Assembly (NCBI GenBank): GCA_017744715.1 | Contig: JAGIAT010000001.1 | Location: 248,001-312,000 of the forward strand | DNA length: 64,000 nucleotides | Direction: 5' to 3' | From: Niabella sp. | Lineage (GTDB): Bacteria > Bacteroidota > Bacteroidia > Chitinophagales > Chitinophagaceae | Part shown: piece after piece, positions 53,563 to 62,881 of the stretch | Layout of the letters: each line of letters opens with the position of its first letter | How positions within the stretch are numbered: the first letter of the stretch is position 1 | The notes under the pieces: generated by a model | Databases searched by the model: none | Told to the model about the DNA's origin: nothing | The model's input: the letters and a program-made list of their open reading frames with translations, nothing else | Made by a program: the position numbers and the translations under genes

Positions 53563-54831
53563 ATGAAACGGATTCGCTTGTTACTGTTTGGTGTGCTCCT
53601 GCAGGTTGCTGCAGTGGCGCAGTTAACGCCCATGGCCCCGGGCAAAATTGCCGGCAGCGGCTTTGCAGCAGACCGGCTGCAACGCATTGACCAGGTAATA
53701 CAGGATTATGTACAAAAGAACTGGATAAAAGGAGCAACTGCGCTTATCGTGCATAAAGGTGCCGTAGTGTATAATAAAGCATTTGGTACCGGCAATGCTC
53801 AAACACCGCTGGAGACCGATGCTATTTTCCGGATCGCCTCGCAAACCAAGGCCATTACCAGTGTGGCGGTAATGATGCTTTTTGAAGAAGGGAAATTTTT
53901 ACTGGATGATCCCATTTCCAAATACATTCCGGCATTTGCAAACCCTAAGGTGCTGGAACAGTTCAACGCAGCAGACTCTTCCTATACCGTAGTGCCTGCG
54001 AAAAGGAATATCACCATCCGAGACCTGCTCACCCATACCTCCGGACTCGACTATGCGCAAATAGGATCGCCTAACATGAAGGCGATCTATGCAAAGGCCG
54101 GTATTCCTGCAGGGTTTGTAATACAGCCCCAGCGTTTGGCAGATGCAATGGATAAACTGGGAGCCCTGCCGCTGGTGCATCAACCGGGAGAACGGTTTAC
54201 CTATGGATTGAATACGGATGTGTTGGGCCGGCTGGTAGAAGTTACATCGGGTATGAGCCTGGATGACTTCTTTCATAAACGCATCTTTGAACCGCTGAAT
54301 ATGAAGGATACGTATTTCCATTTACCGGAAGCAAAACAATCGCGGCTGGTAAGCGTATATACCGAAGACAAAGCAACGAAGGCACTCATTCCCTGGGCCG
54401 ATACTACCTTCCGCGGTATTACTGTAAATTACCCGGTAAACAATAACGGTTATTATTCCGGTGGGGCGGGCCTGGTTTCCACCACCGCTGATTACGCCGC
54501 TTTTTTGCAGATGATCTTAAATAAAGGTGTGTATAACGGAAAGCGCCTGCTATCCCGGCATTCCGTTGAAATGATGACCCAGAACCAGATCGGCGATCTT
54601 TCCCTGGGCAACAATAAATTTGGCCTAGGCTTTGAAATTACAACAGAGAAAGGCTTTTTAAAACTGGGCCAGTCGGCCGGAAGCTTTGCCTGGGGCGGAT
54701 TCTTTGGCACCTCCTATTGGGGTGATCCCCGGGAGGAGATCGTAGCGCTGCTTTTTGTACAGCAGTGGCCGTTCTCACATGGTGAAATCAATGATAAATT
54801 TAAAGCCCTGGTATACCAGGCATTGAAATAA
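53563..54831 (+). CDS. Serine beta-lactamase-fold hydrolase, secreted
   Basis: A 422-residue protein with signal peptide (MKRIRLLLFGVLLQVAAVAQ). The class C beta-lactamase/EstB-like fold shows the SxxK motif S93-Q-T-K96 in FRIASQTKAITSVAVM, the Y214-x-L-N217 motif in RFTYGLNTDVLG, and a C-terminal GGFFGTSYW in place of KTG. LLTHTSGLDYAQIG is also typical. Family members are esterases, D-amino-acid peptidases or penicillin-binding-like enzymes rather than antibiotic resistance proteins. The GDPD-GH16 gene follows 67 bases downstream on the same strand. Confidence 0.88.
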   Translation: MKRIRLLLFGVLLQVAAVAQLTPMAPGKIAGSGFAADRLQRIDQVIQDYVQKNWIKGATALIVHKGAVVYNKAFGTGNAQTPLETDAIFRIASQTKAITSVAVMMLFEEGKFLLDDPISKYIPAFANPKVLEQFNAADSSYTVVPAKRNITIRDLLTHTSGLDYAQIGSPNMKAIYAKAGIPAGFVIQPQRLADAMDKLGALPLVHQPGERFTYGLNTDVLGRLVEVTSGMSLDDFFHKRIFEPLNMKDTYFHLPEAKQSRLVSVYTEDKATKALIPWADTTFRGITVNYPVNNNGYYSGGAGLVSTTADYAAFLQMILNKGVYNGKRLLSRHSVEMMTQNQIGDLSLGNNKFGLGFEITTEKGFLKLGQSAGSFAWGGFFGTSYWGDPREEIVALLFVQQWPFSHGEINDKFKALVYQALK

Positions 54832-54898
54832 CAAAAAGCAATTCTTTAAATAAAAACATGAAATGAAGCATCTGGCAAAAAACAATAAAAGTAAACAG

Positions 54899-56431
54899 AT
54901 GAAACAACGTTTATTTCCGGCTGCGGCATTGGCCCTGTTGCTGGGTAGCCCAACGGCAAATGCACAGTCCTCAAAAAACCATATAACGTTTGCGGCCAAC
55001 CCCATCGTAGCACACCGGGGCGCATTTAAAAAGAATGGATTCCCCGAGAACTCCATTGCTTCCCTGAGGCAGGCCATTGCATTAAAATGCACCGGTACGG
55101 AGTTCGACATTCACATGACGGCCGATGATTCGCTGGTCATCAATCATGATCCGCATTATAATAAGCTGACGATTGAAAAAACCACTTATGCAGAACTGAT
55201 CAAAACGCCATTGTCAAACGGGGAAAAATTGCCAACGCTGCAGGAGTACACCCTGGCGGGATTAAAAAACAACCGCTCTACAAGACTGGTATTTGAAATC
55301 AAGCCTTCCGGTATTAGCAAGGAAAGGGCGCTGCTGGTGACGGAAAAAGTGGTACGCCTGGTGCACCGGTTAGGAGCCGCACCCATGGCAGTATATATCA
55401 GTTTTGACTATGATGTTTGCAAAAAAGTGAAGCAACTGGATCCCCGGGCGCATGTGCAATATCTAAATGGCGATAAATCGCCGGAGGAAGTAAAGGCCGA
55501 TGGACTGGATGGGGTAGACTATCATTATTCGGTATTTCAAAAGCACCCGGACTGGATTTGGCAGGCAAAGAAAAACAACATTGCGCTCAATGCCTGGACG
55601 GTAAATACGGAGGCTGAAATGGACTGGCTGCTGGCAAACGGCTTTGAGTTCATTACCACAAATGAGCCGGAACTGCTGGCAGAGCGGATGCGGTCAACAC
55701 CCGTATCCAAAGGATGGAAGCTGGCCTGGAGTGATGAATTCAACCAGGCCGGGCTGCCGGATGAAAGCAAATGGGGCTATGATGTAGGCGGCAACGGCTG
55801 GGGCAACCGTGAGCTGCAGTATTATACAAAGGCGGATAGTAATAATGCGATCGTAAAAAACGGAAAACTGCTGATTACGGCACTCAAACAAAACCATGAT
55901 AAAAACACCTATACCTCCGCCCGGCTGATTACAAAGGGAAAAGGCGACTGGTTATACGGCAGGGTGGAAGTAAGCGCCCGCCTGCCGGTTGGCAAAGGTG
56001 TATGGCCCGCCATATGGATGCTGCCCACTGATTGGAAATATGGTGGCTGGCCGGCAAGCGGTGAAATAGACATTATGGAAAATGTAGGGTATAACCCGGA
56101 TACGGTATTCAGCAGCGTACATACCAAGACGTTTAACCACGTAATTGGTACACAAAAAACAAAAGGGTTCTTTTTAAAGGATGCAGCAACAACGTTTCAT
56201 TGCTATGCAGTTGAATGGAATAAGAGCCGGATCGATTTCTTTATAGACAACCAGTTATTCTTTTCATTTAAGAATACCGGAAAAGGATTTAAAGAATGGC
56301 CCTTTGATCAAAAGTTTCACCTGTTGCTTAATATAGCGATAGGAGGTAACTGGGGCGGACTTAAAGGGGTGGATGAGCAGCTTACCAGGGCCGTTATGGA
56401 AGTGGACTATGTACGGGTATTTCAAAAATAA
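54899..56431 (+). CDS. Glycerophosphodiester phosphodiesterase - GH16 fusion
   Basis: A 510-residue secreted two-domain enzyme; the start at 54899 gives the signal peptide MKQRLFPAAALALLLGSPTANAQ. Residues ~32-270 are a GDPD domain: IVAHRGAFKKNGFPENS with H39 and R40, TEFDIHMTADDSLVINHDP with the Glu-Asp-His metal/catalytic set, LVFEIKP, and ALNAWTVNTEAEMDWLLANG. From ~275 to the end is a GH16 domain (KLAWSDEFNQAGLPDESKWG, GRVEVSARLPVGKGVWPAIW) with catalytic E389, D391 and E394 in GEIDIMENV. GDPD cleaves glycerophosphodiesters; GH16 cleaves beta-1,3(4)-glucans or galactans. The pairing suggests a phosphoglycerol-substituted glycan as substrate (inference). Confidence 0.9.
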   Translation: MKQRLFPAAALALLLGSPTANAQSSKNHITFAANPIVAHRGAFKKNGFPENSIASLRQAIALKCTGTEFDIHMTADDSLVINHDPHYNKLTIEKTTYAELIKTPLSNGEKLPTLQEYTLAGLKNNRSTRLVFEIKPSGISKERALLVTEKVVRLVHRLGAAPMAVYISFDYDVCKKVKQLDPRAHVQYLNGDKSPEEVKADGLDGVDYHYSVFQKHPDWIWQAKKNNIALNAWTVNTEAEMDWLLANGFEFITTNEPELLAERMRSTPVSKGWKLAWSDEFNQAGLPDESKWGYDVGGNGWGNRELQYYTKADSNNAIVKNGKLLITALKQNHDKNTYTSARLITKGKGDWLYGRVEVSARLPVGKGVWPAIWMLPTDWKYGGWPASGEIDIMENVGYNPDTVFSSVHTKTFNHVIGTQKTKGFFLKDAATTFHCYAVEWNKSRIDFFIDNQLFFSFKNTGKGFKEWPFDQKFHLLLNIAIGGNWGGLKGVDEQLTRAVMEVDYVRVFQK

Positions 56432-56454
56432 TATGTCAACTGTAAAATGATCGT

Positions 56455-57264
56455 ATGAAAAAAGGATTGTTGATACTTACCGCTGTTTTCATTTCAGTAA
56501 TAGCAGTTGCGCAGGACTATTCATTATTTCAGAAGTTCCGGTTTATACAAAGCGGCGATACATTGCCTTACCGTTTATTACTGCCCGAGCATTATGACCC
56601 GCAGAAAAAATATCCGCTGGTATTATTCCTTCATGGCCGTGGAGAAAGCGGTAACGACAATGAAGCTCAGTTATTGCATGGAGCATCCTTGTTTCTGAAA
56701 GAAGAAAATCGTAAAAAATTTCCGGCCATCGTGGTATTCCCGCAAAATGCAGTAAAGTACTACTGGAGTAATGTACAGACCGTAGCAGACTCCAGCGGAA
56801 AGCGGAGTTTTTATTTTACGGAAGACGGGCCGCCATCGCCCAGCATGCAATTGGTACTGGGGCTTATGGAAAACCTGGGCCGGCAATACCGCGTAAAAGA
56901 AGACCAGGTATATGTGATGGGCTTAAGTATGGGTGGGATGGGGACCTTTGAAATTGTAAACCGCATGCCGCAGGTGTTTGCAGCGGCTGTTCCCATCTGC
57001 GGCGGCGCCAATCCGGCCATTGCAGCAAATTTAAAAAACACCTCCTGGTGGATATTTCATGGAGATAAAGATGTAGTGGTGGCACCGGAGTATTCGCGGA
57101 AAATGGTGGAGGCCATGAAAGCGAAAGGCGTGGATGTGCGGGCTACTTTTTATCCAGAGGCGGGGCATAACAGCTGGGATGCCGCCTTTGCGGAGCCCGG
57201 ATTGTTACCCTGGCTTTTTACACATAAACGAAAAGATAATTTTAAAAAAACATCCAACAATTAA
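56455..57264 (+). CDS. Alpha/beta hydrolase, dienelactone hydrolase/PHB-depolymerase-like esterase
   Basis: A 269-residue secreted hydrolase (signal MKKGLLILTAVFISVIAVAQ). The fold reads PLVLFLHGRGESGNDNE (oxyanion hole), YVMGLSMGGMGTFE with nucleophile S158, WWIFHGDKDVVV with the Asp, and YPEAGHNSWD with the His of the triad. It resembles the prolyl-oligopeptidase-like esterases next to carbohydrate-active enzymes. It follows the GDPD-GH16 gene by 23 bases and is probably co-transcribed, so a glycan-deacylating or feruloyl-esterase-type role is possible. Confidence 0.85.
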   Translation: MKKGLLILTAVFISVIAVAQDYSLFQKFRFIQSGDTLPYRLLLPEHYDPQKKYPLVLFLHGRGESGNDNEAQLLHGASLFLKEENRKKFPAIVVFPQNAVKYYWSNVQTVADSSGKRSFYFTEDGPPSPSMQLVLGLMENLGRQYRVKEDQVYVMGLSMGGMGTFEIVNRMPQVFAAAVPICGGANPAIAANLKNTSWWIFHGDKDVVVAPEYSRKMVEAMKAKGVDVRATFYPEAGHNSWDAAFAEPGLLPWLFTHKRKDNFKKTSNN

Positions 57265-57452
57265 CGGCCGTTGCTGTTAATTTATTATGAATTAGCAATC
57301 GGTTAGTACCCGGTTGTACCAAACGCAGATATTTTTGCGCAGGGTAAATGGAAATCAGTTGCTAACACTTATTCGTTTTAAAAATGATAAAAAGCGAGCA
57401 ACTTTTGCCATTTATTTCATATCTTACGGTTACGAATAAATAGTTTTGAGTG

Positions 57453-57671
57453 ATGAAGAATACGTATCGTTTAATAGGATTTGTGGTATTAGGAATCGCT
57501 GCATCTGCAGTTACAGGTGCGGTATGTGAAGCACGCAGAAGAAATGCGATGAGACGATTGCTGGATACTGCAAACGAAGGCTATGAAACTGCACATGATA
57601 TTATCTATCCCGGCAAAGGACATCGCCGTGCAAAAAAACTCCGTTACGGTCCGGTATATCCGGGTATGTAA
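57453..57671 (+). CDS. Small membrane-anchored basic protein
   Basis: A 72-residue protein with one N-terminal hydrophobic helix (YRLIGFVVLGIAASAVTGAV) followed by a strongly basic tail (EARRRNAMRRLLDT, GKGHRRAKKLRYG). It recalls short YtxH-like proteins of Bacteroidota, function unknown. A GTG one codon upstream is an alternative start. Confidence 0.6.
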   Translation: MKNTYRLIGFVVLGIAASAVTGAVCEARRRNAMRRLLDTANEGYETAHDIIYPGKGHRRAKKLRYGPVYPGM

Positions 57672-57737
57672 GGCAATGACCGGTAGGGCCCTTCCATCTT
57701 ACGGGTTTCATCAATTCCAATATGTAATTACGACACC

Positions 57738-58838
57738 ATGCGCCGGGTTCTTCGATCCCTTTTGTTAAAACCCGTTCTATGGGCTGCCAGGAAGTTCGAC
57801 TCCAGTCCGGATAAGGCCCGGATCTATGATGCGCTTACCAAACTTTTCAATCACATTTTAAACAGCCCCGGCAAGCTGGGGCCGGTAATCAGCTTTGATC
57901 ACATAACAGACCGGTTGATCATCTTCTCTGATCAGCACAAGGGCGCGCGTAATGGGGCCGACGATTTTGCAATAGCTGCACCGGCTTACCGCGCGGCATT
58001 AAACTATTATAATGAACAGCGCTTCCGGTTTATAAACCTGGGCGATTGTGAAGAGCTTTGGGAGAATACGCTTTCGAAGGTTAAGAAAAATAACAAAGAC
58101 GAATTTATAGCAGAAACAGCGTTTGTACAACGGGATGCATTTGTAAAGGTGATCGGCAATCACGACCTGTATTGGGGCAATGACCCGTTGGCCGGGCTTG
58201 AACTGGAAGCCTTGTTTGGAAAGAAAATAAAGGCCTGGGAAGGAGTGATCCTGCATACCCGGATCCATGACGAAGAACTGCGCATCTTCTGTACCCATGG
58301 GCACCAGGGCGATATGAACAGCGACGGCAACTGGTTTACCAAGTTCTTTATCTCCCGGATCTGGGGGCCATTGCAGTCCTACCTGCAGATCAATACCAAT
58401 GAACCATCCAACAATGCGTATAAAAAAACAGTGCATAATGAAATCATGTATGAATGGTCTGCAGAGCAGGACCGGATCCTGCTGATTACCGGGCATACAC
58501 ATCAACCCGTTTTTGAATCGCTCACACATATTGAGCGCTTGTATCGCCAGATGGATATGGCCCGGGAAAACAAGGACGACGAAACGATCAAAAAGATACA
58601 GGAAGAAACCAACCTGTACCAGGACCGTTTCAATAACCTGGTATTCGATTATAAGAAAATACTGCCTACCTATTTCAATACCGGCTGCTGCTGTTTTTCA
58701 GATGGCGATATCACCGGAATCGAAATAGAAGGCGGAAGCATCCGCCTTGTAAAATGGCAAAGTAAAGGCGAAGCCCCTGGCCGGGCGGTATTGGAAGAAA
58801 TGCCGCTTGCGGCCATTATGGAGCAGTTAAAGCGGTAA
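57738..58838 (+). CDS. Metallophosphoesterase
   Basis: A 366-residue protein of the calcineurin-like phosphoesterase superfamily. Metal-binding motifs are all visible: IIFSDQHKGARN (D-x-H), FINLGDCEELWE (GD), VIGNHDLYWG (GNHD), FCTHGHQGDMN (GH) and LLITGHTHQPVFE (GHTH). No signal peptide; the first ~30 residues are basic and amphipathic. Substrate may be UDP-diacylglucosamine, nucleotides or a phospholipid; not decidable here. The amine oxidase gene follows on the same strand. Confidence 0.9.
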   Translation: MRRVLRSLLLKPVLWAARKFDSSPDKARIYDALTKLFNHILNSPGKLGPVISFDHITDRLIIFSDQHKGARNGADDFAIAAPAYRAALNYYNEQRFRFINLGDCEELWENTLSKVKKNNKDEFIAETAFVQRDAFVKVIGNHDLYWGNDPLAGLELEALFGKKIKAWEGVILHTRIHDEELRIFCTHGHQGDMNSDGNWFTKFFISRIWGPLQSYLQINTNEPSNNAYKKTVHNEIMYEWSAEQDRILLITGHTHQPVFESLTHIERLYRQMDMARENKDDETIKKIQEETNLYQDRFNNLVFDYKKILPTYFNTGCCCFSDGDITGIEIEGGSIRLVKWQSKGEAPGRAVLEEMPLAAIMEQLKR

Positions 58839-58907
58839 GTACTCACCGGATTCAGGTATAGCCCCGCTTGTGCCGCTACCTTATCTTCAGGTCCCAAATC
58901 AATCATC

Positions 58908-60260
58908 ATGGACCGTCGCCGCTTTATCCGCCAAACCACTCTGTCTGCTGGCTCCCTGTTCCTTGCTGCACATACGCCTTTAAAATTGTATCCGCGGAAA
59001 AAGCCGGAAGTGCTTGTAATTGGTGCCGGTTTTGCAGGGCTGGCGGCTGCGCTGCGGCTGAAACAGAAAGGCATTCCGGTAACAGTGATTGAAAGCCGCA
59101 ACCGGGTTGGCGGGCGTGTATTTTCACACCCCGTAAATGAAAACCTGGTGGTGGAGCTGGGCGGCGAATGGGTGGGTAACTCGCACACTCGCATGCGGGA
59201 ACTATGCGCGTCGTTTGGCCTTTCGTTAGAAAACAACCAAATGGATACGCATCTTATTTATAAGAACCAATACCACGCCCCCGGTTCCTGGAACTATAGT
59301 GAAGAATGGAATACCAAATTCAAAAGCATCCTGGAGGCCTATCCGCATTTAAAAGAAACCGATAAACAAAAACTGGATCAATATGACTGGTGGCGCTTCC
59401 TGGTAAATAATGGTTGTAACGGACGCGATCTTGATCTGCGGGAATTGCTGGACAGCACCGACTTTGGCGAGAGCATCCGCCATGTTTCTGCTTTTGCAGC
59501 GCTGGCGGAATATGCGGAAAGTAGCGAAAAGAACGAGATGGATCTGAAGATAAAGGGCGGTAATGCCATGCTGGCAAGCAAAATGCGGGAGGAGATCGGG
59601 GCAGAGCATATTTACTGTGGTCATCATGTTTCCCATATCGTTCAAAACGAACGGGTAGAAGTAACCTGCTCCAACGGAAAGAAATTCACCGGCGATAAAT
59701 TGATCTGCGCCATTCCAACCTTTTCCGTTCAGAAGATCGGGTGGGATCCGGTATTGCCGGCGCCGCTTGCGGCCTCGCTGAATGCATTGCAATATGCCCG
59801 CATCAATAAGCATGCCCTGCATTTTTCGGAGCGGTTCTGGAAAGAAGAAGCGTTTGACCTGGTGTCGGATCAGTCACCGCATTACTTTTATCATGCTACC
59901 AAAAACCAGTCATCCGCGGAAGGCGTGTTGATCGCCTATAGCATCGGCGATAAGGCAGCATCCAATGCCAACCAGTCCAACGAATTTTTGGCAAACGATG
60001 TATTCCGTTGCCTGGAACCACATTTTGGCAATCTGCGGTCCCTGCTCAAAGGGCAGGCCAATTATTACTGGGGAAATGATGCCTATTCCTACGGGGCCTA
60101 TGCGCTGTACGGCATCGGGCAGTGGTTTACGGTGATGCCCGAGCTAAAGAAGCAATTCCTGCATACTTTTTTTGCCGGCGAGCACCTGGCCGACTGGCAG
60201 GGGTTTATGGAAGGCGCTGTGCTTACCGGCGAAGCGGCAGCAGATGGGATTACAGGATAA
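58908..60260 (+). CDS. Tat-exported flavin-containing amine oxidase
   Basis: A 450-residue FAD enzyme. The start MDRRRFIRQTTLSAGSLFLA is a twin-arginine signal. The Rossmann motif is EVLVIGAGFAGLAAALRLKQ, with the GG doublet RVGGRVFSHPVNENLVVELG. The C-terminal FAD-binding segment is FFAGEHLADWQGFMEGAVLTG. Members oxidise primary or poly-amines, generating an aldehyde, ammonia and hydrogen peroxide. Substrate unknown. A hairpin overlaps its stop codon and separates it from the convergent gene at 60300. Confidence 0.9.
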   Translation: MDRRRFIRQTTLSAGSLFLAAHTPLKLYPRKKPEVLVIGAGFAGLAAALRLKQKGIPVTVIESRNRVGGRVFSHPVNENLVVELGGEWVGNSHTRMRELCASFGLSLENNQMDTHLIYKNQYHAPGSWNYSEEWNTKFKSILEAYPHLKETDKQKLDQYDWWRFLVNNGCNGRDLDLRELLDSTDFGESIRHVSAFAALAEYAESSEKNEMDLKIKGGNAMLASKMREEIGAEHIYCGHHVSHIVQNERVEVTCSNGKKFTGDKLICAIPTFSVQKIGWDPVLPAPLAASLNALQYARINKHALHFSERFWKEEAFDLVSDQSPHYFYHATKNQSSAEGVLIAYSIGDKAASNANQSNEFLANDVFRCLEPHFGNLRSLLKGQANYYWGNDAYSYGAYALYGIGQWFTVMPELKKQFLHTFFAGEHLADWQGFMEGAVLTGEAAADGITG

Positions 60261-60285
60261 CGGTCCTCTGAAAAGAAGACCGTTA
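60258..60285. terminator. Hairpin between convergent genes
   Basis: TAACGGTC-C-TCT and AGA-A-GACCGTTA form a 12-bp stem with one mismatch and a GAAA tetraloop. It includes the TAA of the amine oxidase gene. There is no T tract in the proper orientation, so it may stabilise 3' ends or end transcription weakly. Confidence 0.45.
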
Positions 60286-60299
60286 TAAAAAAATCATAT

Positions 60300-60878
60300 T
60301 TACCATATATATTTCGACAGCGATTTGCCGGCTTTGGCATAGGCTTCTGAGATCCGCCAGCTGGTGTCAAAGTCAACGCCCATTGCATCCCGTCCGGGCG
60401 CATTGTCTACCGTAAGTTCTGCGATCACATTACTGCGGTTGGCTGTTTCCACAATGGTTACGGTAGCATCGATATACGCGTTCTTTCTCCAGGCCCCCAC
60501 ATTGAATCCCGGCTCAATAAAGGTGGTACGGAAGATCAGCGTGTAGGGGGCATTCTTTTCGTTTTTCAGTTTTGATTTTTCAAGGAACTGCTCCAGGAAT
60601 TGCGGCTCATAGGCCCGCGATTTGTCGCTTTGCCAGGATTCCGCCCATTTATCACCCTTTCCGGCCTCTTTCTTATTGTATTCATCGGTTTTTTTGGCAA
60701 CGTAGTCGGCCTCGCTTTTAAACTTGCCAACGCTCAGGCCTTCATAACTGAATTCAATATTAATGCCGGACTGGTTTTTCAGCGGAGCCAGGTCGCCTTT
60801 GGTCTTTTTAATTTTTTGAGAATACCCCGCAAGGGTAACGCTCAGCATCAGCAGCAGGAAAGAAACTCTCATAAACAT
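60300..60878 (-). CDS. Hypothetical secreted protein
   Basis: A 192-residue protein with signal peptide (MFMRVSFLLLMLSVTLAGYSQ). The mature part has a short basic/Lys-rich stretch, then an alternating alpha/beta region (INIEFSYEGLSVGKFKSEAD, YTLIFRTTFIEPGFNVGAWR, DATVTIVETANRSNVIAELT) ending in a helix (RISEAYAKAGKSLSKYIW). This is reminiscent of the lipoprotein families that assemble on outer-membrane-related domains (DUF4410-like), but no assignment is certain. Confidence 0.65.
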   Translation of the reverse strand: MFMRVSFLLLMLSVTLAGYSQKIKKTKGDLAPLKNQSGINIEFSYEGLSVGKFKSEADYVAKKTDEYNKKEAGKGDKWAESWQSDKSRAYEPQFLEQFLEKSKLKNEKNAPYTLIFRTTFIEPGFNVGAWRKNAYIDATVTIVETANRSNVIAELTVDNAPGRDAMGVDFDTSWRISEAYAKAGKSLSKYIW

Positions 60879-60910
60879 AGCTATTTGAAGATTAAAAAAT
60901 AAAATGCAGT

Positions 60911-61978
60911 TTAGTTATTTGAAAGGATCAGAAAACTATGTTGTTTTCCGTGGTACTGGTTATAAATAATGATGCGGTCGATGGCCGTTGGCAGGGAGCC
61001 ATGCTTTAAAAGAACTTCCGGTACCTTTTGTTGTTGCAGCATATAGGTTGCAAGCCAGGCAGCAAAGGAACTGGCCGTTGGATATTCGCCGCATAAATGT
61101 TTAAACTGGAGTACGGTTGTTAGCGGCAGCAGGGTTTCGAGATTGCTGTAGAAAAAACGGTAACGGTTGTCGCCATTATCTCCGGATAGCAGCAGGGTGT
61201 TGTTGGTAACGGGGAAACTGATCAGCAGTTGTTGCAGTCGCTTTTCCACAAATAACGGATCTTCTGTATGCAAGGTTTCCACTGCTTCGATCCGGGCCAA
61301 TGCACCTTCCGGTTTTCCGCTAAGTAAAAACAGGGCAGCTCCTTCACCGGCAATGGTGGCCGCATGCTCCAATTGGAACAGATCTGCACTGGTCAGCGCC
61401 GGGTCGTACCAACCGGCCAGCCGGTCGATATTATAATTATAGGTCGATATTTCATCCACGGCACCTGTAAGATATACCTGCTCCGGGTGTTTGTTAAGGA
61501 ACATTTTTGCATCCAGCAATGCATTTTCAAATGCCAGTCCCAGGTGTACATGGGTAGCATTATAATTTCGGTTGCGGGTAATCAGGCTTAGCTGACCCGC
61601 AATGGCATTGGGGGTGCTTTGAACAAAATTGCCGGGCGTAAGCATGCCCTCTTCATAATCGATGATCTGGTTCAGGAACTTGATGCAGTCTTCCATGCCG
61701 CCGTTTGCAGTGCCGATAATGATGCCATCCGGCACTCCTTCTTTCAGCAGGGGCAGGCCGGCCCCGATGCCCATGCGAACGGCCTTGCTCATTCTGCGCA
61801 GCATACCCGGGGGCACGCCCTCCAGTGCCGGTTCAAGAGCAACCAGTTTTCCGTCTGTAGCGGGAATGGCTGCATCCAGGTTTACCGGATCAACGGTTTG
61901 CTGGGGCGAAATACAAAACTGTTTATGAATATACACGATCGATTTTGGAGCTAAGATAGGTAAATTAGCGATCAGCAT
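60911..61978 (-). CDS. Beta-ketoacyl synthase-like protein (chain-length-factor type)
   Basis: A 355-residue thiolase-fold protein resembling PF13723 beta-ketoacyl synthases found in aryl polyene/flexirubin-type clusters. Family signs: FCISPQQTV near the start, MSKAVRMGIGAG, GIIIGTANGGMEDC, FVQSTPNAIAGQLSL, VYLTGAVDE, and AGEGAALFLL. The segment where ketoacyl synthases carry the active-site Cys reads THVHLGLAFENALLDA, without Cys; it may thus act as a chain-length factor or be inactive. The ATG at 61978 is the first start, but a GTG at 61936 (VYIHKQFCISP) fits the usual family N-terminus better. Confidence 0.75.
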   Translation of the reverse strand: MLIANLPILAPKSIVYIHKQFCISPQQTVDPVNLDAAIPATDGKLVALEPALEGVPPGMLRRMSKAVRMGIGAGLPLLKEGVPDGIIIGTANGGMEDCIKFLNQIIDYEEGMLTPGNFVQSTPNAIAGQLSLITRNRNYNATHVHLGLAFENALLDAKMFLNKHPEQVYLTGAVDEISTYNYNIDRLAGWYDPALTSADLFQLEHAATIAGEGAALFLLSGKPEGALARIEAVETLHTEDPLFVEKRLQQLLISFPVTNNTLLLSGDNGDNRYRFFYSNLETLLPLTTVLQFKHLCGEYPTASSFAAWLATYMLQQQKVPEVLLKHGSLPTAIDRIIIYNQYHGKQHSFLILSNN

Positions 61979-62088
61979 TTAGCATTTGGCTTTTAGCGGC
62001 TTAAGGCCAATGGCTAAAAACGGATCCTTTCTTTAACGAAACCATAAAAAAAATTATACGTACTTCGCAGGGTTAAATAAAATAACGT

Positions 62089-62787
62089 ATGAATATATTA
62101 ATTACCGGTGCTTCGCAGGGAATCGGGTTTGCCATTGCCGAAGTTTTTGCAAAAAAAGGGAACCGGGTGCTGATCACTTCAAAAAATGAAATACGGCTTT
62201 ATCAGGCGCTGGAATTGTTACAGACAACCTATCCGGATGCCGATTTCCAGGCAAAGGCATTTGATCTTTCTGTAAAAGACCAGGTACAGGCCCTGGCCGG
62301 ATGGGTCCTGGAGCAGGGTGCTCCTGATGTATTGGTGAACAATGCCGGTTTTTTTGAACCGGGTAATGTAAGTGATGAGGCGGATGGTATATTGGAAAGC
62401 CAGATGGCCATTAATCTATACAGCGCATACCATCTTACACGGGCGGTACTGCCTGCCATGAAGGCACAGCAAAAAGGCTTTATATTTAATATTTGTTCGG
62501 TGGCGGGATTACAGGCTTATCCCGGCGGAGGGGCTTACAGCATCAGCAAATTTGCCCTGAATGGTTTTAGTCAGAACCTCCGGGAAGAATTAAAACCGCA
62601 TGGAATAAAAGTAGCGGCATTATTTCCCGGAGCGGTAATGACGGCCTCCTGGGGCGGATTTAATAACAGTAAAAAACGGATCATGGAAGCGGCCGATGTG
62701 GCCATGCTGATTGAAACAAGTACCCGGCTTTCTGACGCGGCTTGCGTAGAAAGTATTATCTTAAGACCGCAATTAGGAGATTTATGA
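62089..62787 (+). CDS. Short-chain dehydrogenase/reductase
   Basis: A 232-residue classical SDR. The cofactor motif is TGASQGIGFAIAEVF; NNAG occurs in VLVNNAGFFEPGN; the catalytic residues are Ser in FNICSVAGLQAYPGG and Y-x-x-x-K in AYSISKFALNGFSQ. The absence of an acidic residue after the second strand (LITSKN) is compatible with NADPH use. Divergent from the ketoacyl-synthase-like gene (111 bases between starts), so a shared fatty-acid-like pathway is possible but unproven. Confidence 0.9.
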   Translation: MNILITGASQGIGFAIAEVFAKKGNRVLITSKNEIRLYQALELLQTTYPDADFQAKAFDLSVKDQVQALAGWVLEQGAPDVLVNNAGFFEPGNVSDEADGILESQMAINLYSAYHLTRAVLPAMKAQQKGFIFNICSVAGLQAYPGGGAYSISKFALNGFSQNLREELKPHGIKVAALFPGAVMTASWGGFNNSKKRIMEAADVAMLIETSTRLSDAACVESIILRPQLGDL

Positions 62788-62881
62788 ACAGGATGCGATT
62801 GGTTGTGACCGCCTGTAAATTTACGCTGGTTTTTACAAACAGGACCTGCTCCCGGGCAGGCAGCATCTTTAAAAAGCGCGC

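Noticed and set aside
53563..54831. Antibiotic-resistance beta-lactamase
   Set aside because: The SxxK and YxN motifs are present, but the third KTG-like box and the overall pattern fit EstB/D-aminopeptidase-like hydrolases of Bacteroidota better.
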